DNA of 37,064 bases, from positions 1 to 37,064 of the forward strand of contig JADLGB010000047.1 of NCBI GenBank assembly GCA_020849535.1. Reading direction: 5' to 3'. Source of the stretch: Candidatus Hydrogenedentota bacterium (GTDB lineage Bacteria; Hydrogenedentota; Hydrogenedentia; Hydrogenedentales; SLHB01). This document shows positions 9,137 through 17,025 of the stretch, piece after piece (positions within the stretch are counted from its first letter, which is position 1; each line of letters opens with the position of its first letter). The notes under the pieces were generated by a model that did not search any database, was not told the DNA's origin, and worked only from the letters and a program-made list of their open reading frames with translations. The translations under genes and the position numbers were made by a program.

Positions 9137-11827
9137 ATGCGGAACTATATCGCGATTCTTCTTCTGGCCGGCGCAGTCTTCTTCGCCGCGGTCGCGCCTT
9201 GCACGGCGCAAAGTACTGATCCCCTCAGCGTGTTGAACTCCGGCGCGTCCGTCCCCGAAAAAATGGAGGCGTGCCGAGCACTTTCCGTCAATGGCACAAA
9301 AGAAGCCATCCCCGTGTTGGCGCCCCTTCTGCTCGATGAGAAGCTGGCGCACATGGCGCGGTACGTCCTGGAGCCAATGCCTTATCCCGAAGCAGGCGAG
9401 GTGCTGCGGGACGCCTTGGGAAAAACCTCGGGACTGCTCAAGGTCGGCGTGATCAGTTCGCTGGCCGCCCGCAAGGACGAACAGGCCGTGCCGGAAATCG
9501 CCAAGCTGCTTCCCGATGCCGACGCCCAGGTGGCCCAGGCCGCGGCCAAGGCCCTCGGCGACATCGCCACTCCCGACGCCGCTTCTGCGCTCGATGGCGC
9601 GCTAGGTCAAGCCGGCATGCCCGAAGTCACCCGCCTCGTCGTGTGCGATGCGCTCCTCGGGTGCGCCAAGACGTTTGCGGCGGACAAGCAATCTGCCCAG
9701 GCGCTCGCCATTTACGATCGCCTGCTCCAACTTCCGAATCCCGCGCATCAAGTGCGAGCCGCCGCGCTGCGAGGTGCGGTGCTCCAACGCTCCGTGGGTG
9801 ACGCATTGCCGCTGCTGCTGGACGCCGTCCGCGGCGAAGACCGGCACCAGTTTGAAGCCGCCTTGCGCATTGCCCGCGAACTCGATGGCAAGAAGATGAC
9901 CGGCGCGCTGGCCGGTGAACTGCCCTCTCTCCCCGACGATCGCAAAGTCCGGCTTCTCTCGGTATTCGGCCAAGGCGATGACGCCGCCGGCAGCGCCGCC
10001 CTCGCTCTCGCGCAGACAGGTGCCGGCGAGGTGCGCGTGGCGGCCCTCAGCGCCGTCACCCGCATCGGGTACGAGCCTGCCCTCGATCTGATCGGACAAT
10101 TGGCCCTATCCGAAGACACGGACCTCGCCAAAGTGGCCCGCGACTCGCTCAGCTACTTCCCCGGCAAGAAGGGCGATGCCGCACTCAAGAAGATGTTGGG
10201 CAGCGATAACGCCAAAGCCCGCCTGGTCGCCGTCGAGCTGATCGGCCAGGGTGGCCTCGACGAGCCAGTTGGCCTGCTCATGGATTCCGCGTTGAAGGAC
10301 AGCGACGAAAGCGTGCACGTCGCCGCCTTGACGGCACTGCAGGGCTGCGCCACCACGGATGAAATGCCCGCGCTCGTGGAGAGCTTCCTGGGCGCCGCTT
10401 CTCCAGAGCAATCGCAGGCCACGGAGGCCGTGCTCGCGGCCATCAGTGAGCGCCAGAAGAAGGCGCCCGGCAGCATCATCATCGAGAAGGCCGTGTACGG
10501 CGACCTGCCTGACGGACCATCCGCCGACGTCATCGAGAAGGTCAAGAGCATCGTCGATTCCGGGGCGCTTTCCGTCGAGGCGACCAACGCCAACTTCGGA
10601 GATCCCGCTCCGGGCGCCGTCAAGAGGCTGCGCATCGACTACTCCGAGAATGGCGCGCCTGCCAGCAAGACGGTCCAGGAAAACGAAACCTTGAAACTCG
10701 CCGTCGTCTCCGCACCGGCTCAGATTGTCGACGCGTTCTGCGCGGCATTTGACAAGGCCCAAGGCGACGCGAAGCTCGGTATGATCCGGCTGCTCGGCAC
10801 CACGGGCAGCCCGAAGGCGTTTGAAGCGGTGAACGCGTCCGTCGCATCGAGCGACCCAAACGTCAAGGACCAGGCCCTGCGCACGCTATGCGAATGGCCC
10901 ACGCCGGTCGCGTTGCCCGCGCTTTCAGAGATGGCCAAAACGTCCACGGAGCCCGGTCTCAAACTGGCCGCGCTGCGCGGCACCGTGCGTCTTATGGCCC
11001 AGAGTGGGGCGAGCCCGGCGGAACTTGTTGCTGGCTACGGGCAACTTCTGGGCCAAGCCTCCTCAGCGGATGAGAAGAAGGCGGTCCTGGGCGGGCTGGC
11101 GCAAGTGCCTGACACCCAAGCCCTGGACTTGGTCTTCGCCCAATTCGCCGATGAGGCCGTGAAAGGTGAGGCCGTCCAAGCCGCCATCGGCATCGCCCGA
11201 TCGCTCGGCAACGGCGCGGCGGAGGACGCGAGCATCTTCAACGGCACGGACCTCGCCGGTTGGCAGGGCAACGCGCCGTATTGGCGCGTCGAAGAAGGCG
11301 CGATTGTGGGCGGCAGCGACGCGGACATTCCCAAGAACGAGTTCATCTGGTCTGGCATCGAAGTCCGCGACTTCTACCTCGTTCTCGACGTGCAGATGGT
11401 GCCCAACACGGCAAACGCGGGCATCCAGTTCCGCTCGAAGAAGGTGGACGAGAGCGGTCAGGCCAGCGGCTACCAGGCGGACATGGGGCAAGGCTACTGG
11501 GGCCGCCTGTATCACGAGCACGGCCGCGGCATGCTGGATTCGACAGACACCGCCGAAGCGGCCGTGAAACCGGGCGAGTGGAACCGCTACGAAATCCTCG
11601 CCGTAGGACCCGCCATTTGGATCTCGATCAACGGCGCCCCTGGAACGGCCTGCCTGGATCTGAACCCGGCCGCCGAGCGCAGCGGGAACCTGGCCCTCCA
11701 GATCCATAGCGGCGCGCCGCAGACCGTCCGCTACCGTATCCTCAAGCTCGTCCACAACCCCAAAGTCGAAATGGAAGGCCTCAAGGCGGATGACCTGATC
11801 ATCAAGCTCAAACCCGCCGAGAAGTAA
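9137..11827 (+). CDS. Secreted HEAT-repeat protein with DUF3395-like and C-terminal DUF1080 domains
   Basis: An 896-residue exported protein. A Sec signal (MRNYIAILLLAGAVFF...CTAQ) is followed by many HEAT-type helical repeats (about 30-435 and 530-690). Residues about 440-520 interrupt them with a beta-rich segment (KAVYGDLPDG, TNANFGDPAPG) that resembles DUF3395 (DNAJC11 C-terminal type). The last 200 residues form a DUF1080 domain (Pfam: 3-keto-disaccharide hydrolase) starting at FNGTDLAGWQG, with GIQFRSKK and GYQADMGQGYWG. DUF1080 proteins are concanavalin-like beta-sandwiches, and characterised members cleave 3-keto-glycosides. ATG 9137 has GAGG 6 bases upstream; ATG 9116 is possible but has no ribosome site. 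It follows the Tat oxidoreductase by 29 bases, which supports an oxidise-and-cleave pair. The HEAT part may act as a scaffold for substrate or partner. Confidence 0.87.
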   Translation: MRNYIAILLLAGAVFFAAVAPCTAQSTDPLSVLNSGASVPEKMEACRALSVNGTKEAIPVLAPLLLDEKLAHMARYVLEPMPYPEAGEVLRDALGKTSGLLKVGVISSLAARKDEQAVPEIAKLLPDADAQVAQAAAKALGDIATPDAASALDGALGQAGMPEVTRLVVCDALLGCAKTFAADKQSAQALAIYDRLLQLPNPAHQVRAAALRGAVLQRSVGDALPLLLDAVRGEDRHQFEAALRIARELDGKKMTGALAGELPSLPDDRKVRLLSVFGQGDDAAGSAALALAQTGAGEVRVAALSAVTRIGYEPALDLIGQLALSEDTDLAKVARDSLSYFPGKKGDAALKKMLGSDNAKARLVAVELIGQGGLDEPVGLLMDSALKDSDESVHVAALTALQGCATTDEMPALVESFLGAASPEQSQATEAVLAAISERQKKAPGSIIIEKAVYGDLPDGPSADVIEKVKSIVDSGALSVEATNANFGDPAPGAVKRLRIDYSENGAPASKTVQENETLKLAVVSAPAQIVDAFCAAFDKAQGDAKLGMIRLLGTTGSPKAFEAVNASVASSDPNVKDQALRTLCEWPTPVALPALSEMAKTSTEPGLKLAALRGTVRLMAQSGASPAELVAGYGQLLGQASSADEKKAVLGGLAQVPDTQALDLVFAQFADEAVKGEAVQAAIGIARSLGNGAAEDASIFNGTDLAGWQGNAPYWRVEEGAIVGGSDADIPKNEFIWSGIEVRDFYLVLDVQMVPNTANAGIQFRSKKVDESGQASGYQADMGQGYWGRLYHEHGRGMLDSTDTAEAAVKPGEWNRYEILAVGPAIWISINGAPGTACLDLNPAAERSGNLALQIHSGAPQTVRYRILKLVHNPKVEMEGLKADDLIIKLKPAEK

Positions 11828-11850
11828 CGACCAGGATTCAATCGCCGCGG

Positions 11851-11880
11851 CCCAGAGGGTGGTTTCCACCACCCTCTGGG
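11851..11880 (+). terminator. Strong hairpin after the DUF1080 gene
   Basis: A perfect 12-bp stem (CCCAGAGGGTGG pairing with CCACCCTCTGGG) with a 6-base loop begins 23 bases after the DUF1080 stop codon. There is no T-run, so it is either an unusual terminator or a 3'-end stabiliser. Confidence 0.6.
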
Positions 11881-11953
11881 ACTGCGGCGCAGCACTTCGC
11901 AGGCGAACAAAAGAACCGAAACACCCATCAAGGCGTCCCGAAGGACACCGGCA

Positions 11954-12472
11954 TTGGAAGGTCAACTAAGAGAGACCCCGCCCGAAGGGCAGCTCCTCAT
12001 CTACCAGGACGGTACCCTGAATGTTCAGGTCCGCCTTGACGGACAAACCGTGTGGCTGACCCAGCGCGCACTGGCGGACCTGTATCAAATAACAGTACCT
12101 ACGATAAACGAACATTTATCAAATATTTACGCCGATCAAGAACTGGATGCCCTGTCAACTATTAGGAAATTCCGAATAGTTCAAATGGAGGGCGCACGGC
12201 AGGTTTCGCGCCTCGTGGACCACTACAACCTCGACGCCATCCTCGCTGTCGGTTACCGCGTCCGCTCCAATCGAGGCACCCAGTTCCGCCAGTGGGCCAC
12301 GTCCCGGCTTTCCGAGTTGCTCGTCAAAGGCTTCATCCTCGACGACGAGCGGCTGAAGTCGCGGCCGCGTTTCGGATACGACTCAACCTGGAAACTGCAG
12401 TCAAATGGGTCTGGCACGAATGGCCCTCACGCACTCTGCCATTGGCGTGCATTCGCGTCCATTCGCGGTTGA
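11954..12472 (+). pseudogene. rhuM: Truncated RhuM-family (virulence RhuM) gene
   Basis: The first ~138 codons match the RhuM family well: LLIYQDGTLNVQVRLDGQTV, WLTQRALADLYQ, a HYNLDAILAVGYRVRSNRG core and GTQFRQWATSRL, then VKGFILDDERLK. RhuM proteins are usually well over 300 residues. Here similarity stops at LKSRPRFGYDS and the frame ends inside a palindromic repeat (12441-12513), so roughly the last 60 percent is gone. The start is probably TTG at 11954, with AGGA about 8 bases upstream; the absence of an ATG also suggests decay. RhuM genes are often found in mobile or defence-type regions and their biochemical role is unsettled. The remnant may be a leftover of an integrated element. 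Nothing else of such an element is visible around it. Confidence 0.78.
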
Positions 12473-12513
12473 AGAGGAAGGAACCGCCAATAAACGCGAA
12501 TGCACGCGAATCG
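12441..12513. repeat. Imperfect palindromic repeat (REP-like) ending the rhuM remnant
   Basis: Two arms of about 30 bases (12441-12470 and 12482-12513) are imperfect inverted copies around an 11-base centre. Each carries the core GCGTGCATTCGCGT. The rhuM frame stops within the left arm. This type of palindrome is what REP-like or MITE-like sequences look like; it may mark the deletion point. Confidence 0.7.
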
Positions 12514-12597
12514 AGTCACGATCCCGATGTGGTGCCGTGCATCGTCAACCTGAGCAGCGGCGAAATGCTGAAGCTACTCTGGGTGTAGGCGCGCGCC

Positions 12598-12629
12598 CGC
12601 GGCGCCCCTGCGTCGCGAAGGGCGCCGCG
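12598..12629 (-). terminator. GC-rich hairpin after the GntR gene
   Basis: A perfect 10-bp stem (CGCGGCGCCC with GGGCGCCGCG, 12-base loop) lies about 20 bases beyond the GntR stop codon. There is no T-run, as at the other hairpins after genes in this window. Confidence 0.5.
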
Positions 12630-12648
12630 CCGGTCGTCTTCTGTCCGC

Positions 12649-13074
12649 CTACTTGCCCTTGAGCAGGGACTTGACCGTGGCCCCGAGTTTGTTTTCATCG
12701 GGCGCAGCCGCGTACAACGCGTCGATGGACGTCTTGATTTCCTTGGCGCTCATCCCGCTCGCTTTCGCTTCGCTGATGATCTCGTGAAGCCGCCCAATGA
12801 CCTCTCCACGCACGGAATCGCGGCACTTCGCGGCCGCGTCCTCCGTGATGAAGGTGCCCATGCCGCGCCGCCCATTGATGATTCCCATGTATGTCAGATC
12901 CTGGTACGCCCTGACGACCGTATTCGCGTTGACGCCAAGCTTCTCCGTCAACGCATGGATAGAGGGCAACCGGTCGCCCGCCTTGAGCCGGCCGCTGGCC
13001 AAGGCGATGCGCACTTGGTATTCGATCTGCGCATACACGGGAATACTGCTGTGAATGTTGATTCGATCGAACAC
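12649..13074 (-). CDS. GntR-family regulator, short YtrA-like type
   Basis: A 141-residue transcription factor with an N-terminal winged helix-turn-helix: PVYAQIEYQVR, then LKAGDRLPSIHALTEKLGVNANTVVRAY (given in parts: recognition helix NANTVVRAYQDL) and the wing GRRGMGTFIT. The C-terminal part is a short helical region, not a ligand-binding UTRA, FCD or aminotransferase domain, which places it in the YtrA subfamily. GTG 13074 is chosen because AAGGAG lies 6 bases upstream and the conserved region begins there; the frame extends to 13260 without similarity. YtrA-type regulators usually repress their own ABC-transporter operon. No transporter gene is adjacent here, so this copy is an orphan. 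It follows ilvC on the same strand with a 219-base gap that has its own promoter candidate. Confidence 0.88.
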   Translation of the reverse strand: MFDRINIHSSIPVYAQIEYQVRIALASGRLKAGDRLPSIHALTEKLGVNANTVVRAYQDLTYMGIINGRRGMGTFITEDAAAKCRDSVRGEVIGRLHEIISEAKASGMSAKEIKTSIDALYAAAPDENKLGATVKSLLKGK

Positions 13075-13162
13075 GGAGTCTCCTTCCACTGATTCTTGGC
13101 CGGGTTCCGTCCATACGCCCGGCCCGTTGCGAACTATCTGCTCTCTGCGCGCACTATGGAGC

Positions 13163-13191
13163 ATTGTAACCGTGCAGGCCACGCGGGCGAA
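13163..13191 (-). promoter_or_regulatory. Promoter candidate for the GntR gene
   Basis: On the minus strand TTCGCC is followed after 17 bases by TACAAT (five of six consensus). It lies in the 219-base ilvC-gntR gap and would give an ~80-base leader, supporting separate transcription of the regulator. Confidence 0.4.
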
Positions 13192-13293
13192 CCCTGTCCG
13201 CCGCCCGCATGGCCCATGCGAGATTCCTCGCGAAACGCATTGCTCCGTGCCTGCGGGCATTCGGGATGCGCCGCGTCACGAACGATTGTCTGG

Positions 13294-14394
13294 CTAGTTC
13301 GACTTGCGTCCGCCCACACCCTTGGTGGATTTCGTGATCTTTTTGGCCGCCTCTTTCGGGCGCAGACCGCGGGTTGCGGCGCCCGCGCGCCACATCTCGC
13401 TGTTGCCGATCTCGCCGAGTTCCTTGCTCAACTGCTTCTGGTAGTCCTTTTGTCCGCAGGACTGCAACACGCGCGCGGTCTCCTTGCCGGTCTTGACGCG
13501 TTCGTACAGCTCTGTGAAAACGGGCAGGACGGCCTTCTTGAACTTGGGCTTCCAGTCGAGCGCGCCGCGCTGCGCCGTCGCCGAGCAGTTCGCGTACATC
13601 CAGTCCATGCCGTTCTCGTCGACCAGGCGGATGAGGCTCTGCGTCAGCTCTTCGACGGTCTCGTTGAAGGCTTCGCTCGGGCTGTGGCCGTGCTTGCGCA
13701 GGGTGTCGTACTGGGCTTCCATGATGCCAGCCAGCGCGCCCATCAGCACGCCGCGCTCGCCCGTGAGGTCGCTCCACACCTCATGCTCGAACGTCGTCGG
13801 AAAGAGGTAGCCCGAACCAATCCCGATACCAATGGCGAGGCAGCGCTCGTGCGCGCGGCCGGTCGCGTCCTGGTGGACGGCAAAGCTCGAGTTAATACCC
13901 GCGCCCGAAAGGAAATTGCGGCGCACGGACGTCCCCGATCCCTTCGGGGCAACCAGGATCACGTCCACGTCCTTGGGCGGAATCACCTTGGTCTGATCCC
14001 GGTAGACAATGGAAAAGCCGTGGGAGAAGTAGAGGGCGTCGCCCGGCTTGAGGTTCTTCTTGATGACCGGCCAAAGGGCCTTCTGCGCGGCATCGGAGAC
14101 CAGATACTGGATGACCGTGGCGCGCTGGACCGCCTCCTCGATGTCGAACAGGGTCTTGCCGGGCTTCCACCCGTCCTTGATGGCGCGGTCCCAATCCCGC
14201 TTGAAGGCCTTGGACTGGCCCACAATGACATTAAAACCATTGTCGCGCATGTTGAGCGACTGCGCCGGGCCCTGCACCCCGTACCCGATGATCGCGATGG
14301 TTTCATTTTTGAGCACGCGGCGGGCCTTCGCCAAGGTGAATTCCTTGCGCGTGATGACTTCCTCTTTGACCCCGCCAAAATCGACTATTGCCAT
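13294..14394 (-). CDS. ilvC: Ketol-acid reductoisomerase
   Basis: The second enzyme of branched-chain amino-acid synthesis. It converts acetolactate or acetohydroxybutyrate to the dihydroxy acids with NADPH and Mg2+. The 366-residue protein has the Rossmann motif GYGVQG (37-42), SHGF (124-127), VAPKGSGTS (148-156) and DLTGERG (209-215), where D209 and E213 align with magnesium ligands; EAFNETVEEL (241-250) carries the later acidic ligands. Phrases such as SGYLFPTTF and GMDWMYANCSATAQRGALDW match the Bacteroidetes and yeast Ilv5-like branch rather than the usual short bacterial form. The C-terminal ~25 residues are a lysine-rich tail. AAGGGAG lies about 8 bases before the ATG. No ilvB, ilvN or leu genes are next to it. 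Confidence 0.96.
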   Translation of the reverse strand: MAIVDFGGVKEEVITRKEFTLAKARRVLKNETIAIIGYGVQGPAQSLNMRDNGFNVIVGQSKAFKRDWDRAIKDGWKPGKTLFDIEEAVQRATVIQYLVSDAAQKALWPVIKKNLKPGDALYFSHGFSIVYRDQTKVIPPKDVDVILVAPKGSGTSVRRNFLSGAGINSSFAVHQDATGRAHERCLAIGIGIGSGYLFPTTFEHEVWSDLTGERGVLMGALAGIMEAQYDTLRKHGHSPSEAFNETVEELTQSLIRLVDENGMDWMYANCSATAQRGALDWKPKFKKAVLPVFTELYERVKTGKETARVLQSCGQKDYQKQLSKELGEIGNSEMWRAGAATRGLRPKEAAKKITKSTKGVGGRKSN

Positions 14395-14500
14395 TTTCTC
14401 ATCTCCCTTGTTCTATGCAGCCAATCGCTGACAATCCTGAAAAACGGACGAAGTGCAGAACACACGGATGGCCGCAGTCTCGCCACGCTGTGAACACGAT

Positions 14501-14530
14501 ATAGTAGCGCACGCAGCAAAACTATCTCAA
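14501..14530 (-). promoter_or_regulatory. Promoter candidate for ilvC
   Basis: TTGAGA (14530-14525) and TACTAT (14506-14501) are separated by 18 bases on the minus strand, matching consensus at five and four positions. This predicts a leader of about 100 bases before ilvC. I see no obvious T-box or leader peptide in it. Confidence 0.5.
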
Positions 14531-14610
14531 ACCCGCCGCTTCCGTGCGTAACGCCCCCGGTTTCATGCGTATTTCCGGCTCGCGGACCTCGACCGCCGGG
14601 GCCAACATCG

Positions 14611-14638
14611 CTCCCCATCCGCAGCCTGAAGTGGGGAG
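14611..14638 (-). terminator. Weak hairpin after the PAS gene
   Basis: A 7-bp stem (CTCCCCA with TGGGGAG) with a 14-base loop lies about 18 bases after the stop of the PAS-sensor gene. There is no T-run, and the call is tentative. Confidence 0.3.
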
Positions 14639-14655
14639 GTCCGTGGCGCCTCGGA

Positions 14656-16647
14656 TCAGGTATCCCGTCGCTGCACGGACCCTTCGATACTTCCCGGGTG
14701 GAGCGTGGACTTCCGGGGCCGCTTCTGAACTCGGGCAGGCAGCACCACTTCGTGGAAGCTCCAGACACGGCACGTCATGCCCTGCTCCGCGACGTGGGAC
14801 CACGATTGGCTTTCGATGATGCGCCCGTCGCGCAATTCGAAACTGCCGATGTATTCGGCTTCTGGTTTGGTCTCCAAATACTCCACCATGCGGGCAAAGG
14901 GACCCGCGTCTTCCAAATGCGGTGAGAGCACCGACACGATAAGCTCGCTGCCGCGTTCGTTCCCAATCTCGCCGGGCACGTTCCACAACTCCCGGAACCT
15001 GCGGTTGATGCGCAATACCCCCCCGTGTGCGTCCACGGCAAGCAACGCGTCCGAGGCCGAATCGAACACGGTGTCCAACAAGGTGAGCGTCTCGCGCAGG
15101 CGGGCCTCGGTCTCTTTGCGCTGCGTGATGTCCCGGCAGACGCAATAGCGGAGCATCTGGCCACCCCACTGCGCGAGGATGGTGCTGACCTCGACTTCGT
15201 AGATACTGCCATCTTTGCGGCGATGGCGCGTCTCAAACGTGATCTCCGGGTCGAATAGCACCTTGCTCGTCAATTCCTCCTTCGTCCATCGGGCATCCCA
15301 ATCCCACACGTGAAGTGCCCTGGCCTCCTCCAGGGGATAGCCCAGCATGTCCGCGAAACGTTGATTCAGATCGGAGACTCCCCCTTGACGGTTGAGAACG
15401 ACGATTCCGTCCTTGGACCGCTCAAACTGCAGCCGCTGACGCGATACTTGCTCTGCGAGCGCGGCCTCCGCTTCTCGCCGTTTGCTGATATCGCGGAAGA
15501 GCCCTTGAACCACTCTACGCCCGCCGCCCAGGTTCACCACGCTGCCGCTGACTTCCACCGGCACCACCGTACCGTCCGCGCGGAGGATCTCCGTCTCCAT
15601 GGGCTGGCCCGCTTCCATGGTGGCGTGCCGTTCAAAAGCCTCCTGCCGCCGCTCTTCACCCTCCTTCGGGTGTAACTGGCTGTAGTGTAGACCGATGAGT
15701 TCCATGAGCGGCCGGCCCATCAGCCGCTCGGCTTCACGATTGGCCTGGAGGATGAGGCCCGATTCGGGCTCCGCAATCAGAATCGCATCGCGCGCTCCTT
15801 CAAACAGGGCCGTGTACCGGTCATTGGATTCGCGCAGTTCCCGGGTCTTGTCGCGCATCTGAGCTTCCATCCGCACCCAGGCGCGCTCCTGAAGAACATC
15901 TTCACAATACCGGACGAGGCCGTCCGGCGGGCACGGGTTCGGCACGCACGCGGCCGCGCCCTGTTGCATGAATGCCAGGATGTCCCGCGGCTCGGGCGCG
16001 TCCAGCATCATCACCAGAGCCGCCTCGGGCCGAAGCGCCCGGAGCTGCATCAGCAGCTCGCCGCAGGGGTACACTGCCGGCGGAACATCCAGCAAGGCGA
16101 GTTCGTAGACCCCGCCTTCGAATCGTTCCCGTGCCTTCTGGAAACCCAGCGCCACGTCCACACGAAACCCCGCCGCCTCAAAGGCACGCTGCCGTGAAGT
16201 ATCATCCGTATGGGTCGTCACGATGAGCAACACGCGGCGCGCATGCGGCAAGGGGGTGAGGTGAAGCAAGGCGTGCAGGGTCTCGGAATGGTCGCGCGCC
16301 TCCGCCGGCAAGGGAAGGTACGCGTTGGCGCCCGCGTTGGCCGCGAGCCGTCCGGTCTCTTCCGGAGAAATGGTTGCCGCGGCAAGCAGGATGGGCACGT
16401 CGCCGGGCACACCGGACATCGGGGAACGCAGCAGGCGGCAGAATCGGAGACCGTCAATGTCGGGCAGGTGTAAACCACTCACGATAATAGCGGGGGGAAC
16501 CTTGCCGGTACAAGCAAGATAGGCCTTCTCCGCGTCGGAGAAGACGCGGACCTTGAGCCCCTCTTCCTCAAGGAGCTTCGACAACACCTCGGTCTGGACG
16601 GGATCGTCGTGGATCAGCACGGCTGTCCGTGTTTCAGGGGCGCTCAT
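14656..16647 (-). CDS. Receiver-receiver-PAS-PAS-PAS sensory protein without output domain
   Basis: A 663-residue cytoplasmic signalling protein. Two receiver-like domains come first (about 8-125 and 137-250). Receiver 1 keeps the acidic pair (HDDP, 14-15), but glycine sits where the phosphorylated Asp should be (VSGLHLPDIDG). Receiver 2 keeps an Asp (LALLDVPP, about 187) but lacks the acidic pair. Three PAS/PAC modules follow (about 275-390, 400-510, 520-640); the first two end with the typical FRDISKRR and CRDITQRK. There is no histidine kinase, GGDEF, EAL, HD or DNA-binding domain, and no membrane segment. It may pass signals by protein contact with a kinase encoded elsewhere. The start is ATG 16647 with GGAGG 5 bases upstream; a TTG at 16659 is less likely. 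Confidence 0.85.
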   Translation of the reverse strand: MSAPETRTAVLIHDDPVQTEVLSKLLEEEGLKVRVFSDAEKAYLACTGKVPPAIIVSGLHLPDIDGLRFCRLLRSPMSGVPGDVPILLAAATISPEETGRLAANAGANAYLPLPAEARDHSETLHALLHLTPLPHARRVLLIVTTHTDDTSRQRAFEAAGFRVDVALGFQKARERFEGGVYELALLDVPPAVYPCGELLMQLRALRPEAALVMMLDAPEPRDILAFMQQGAAACVPNPCPPDGLVRYCEDVLQERAWVRMEAQMRDKTRELRESNDRYTALFEGARDAILIAEPESGLILQANREAERLMGRPLMELIGLHYSQLHPKEGEERRQEAFERHATMEAGQPMETEILRADGTVVPVEVSGSVVNLGGGRRVVQGLFRDISKRREAEAALAEQVSRQRLQFERSKDGIVVLNRQGGVSDLNQRFADMLGYPLEEARALHVWDWDARWTKEELTSKVLFDPEITFETRHRRKDGSIYEVEVSTILAQWGGQMLRYCVCRDITQRKETEARLRETLTLLDTVFDSASDALLAVDAHGGVLRINRRFRELWNVPGEIGNERGSELIVSVLSPHLEDAGPFARMVEYLETKPEAEYIGSFELRDGRIIESQSWSHVAEQGMTCRVWSFHEVVLPARVQKRPRKSTLHPGSIEGSVQRRDT

Positions 16648-17025
16648 CCATGCCTCCAATCCATAGCCTCAGCCCCAGATCGGTTCTGAATCGTCGCGCA
16701 TGCCCCAATCACAGAAACTCCAACTCGCCAGAATCCTGCTGGGCGTGCCGCAAGGACACATCGATTCGCCGCACCCGTCCGGCGACTCCACCACGCACGC
16801 CACCAACGAACGCGCAAAGCCAGGAACATCCAAGCGTTATCAGTTTACACTTTATAGTATATCTATGCACGTATAGAAAGCTTCCGAGCCACGGCGCGGT
16901 ATGCGGTGCTGGAAGCATATGGTTCACGGTGCGGAGGGGGCGGTACCCATTTTGCAGCGCGCTTCAGCATGTTGACGTTATGGACCTGACATACAAGGTT
17001 CTCGCGCTGCCGCGCCCCGCGGACC
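16648..17025. other. Intergenic region with an AT-rich promoter-like island
   Basis: This is a 378-base gap between two minus-strand genes. Most of it is GC-rich and has no supported ORF. At 16838-16880 there is an AT-rich island; on the minus strand TTTCTA and TATAAA are 17 bases apart and could drive the PAS-sensor gene with a ~200-base leader. No convincing terminator for the glycosidase-like gene was found. Confidence 0.4.

Noticed and set aside
12516..12648. Short ORFs after the rhuM remnant
   Set aside because: They are made of a palindrome and a GC-rich hairpin; the piece before 12588 could be a gene end, but no family can be named.
14395..14500. T-box or leader-peptide attenuator before ilvC
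   Set aside because: I found no run of Ile, Val or Leu codons and no T-box consensus in the leader.
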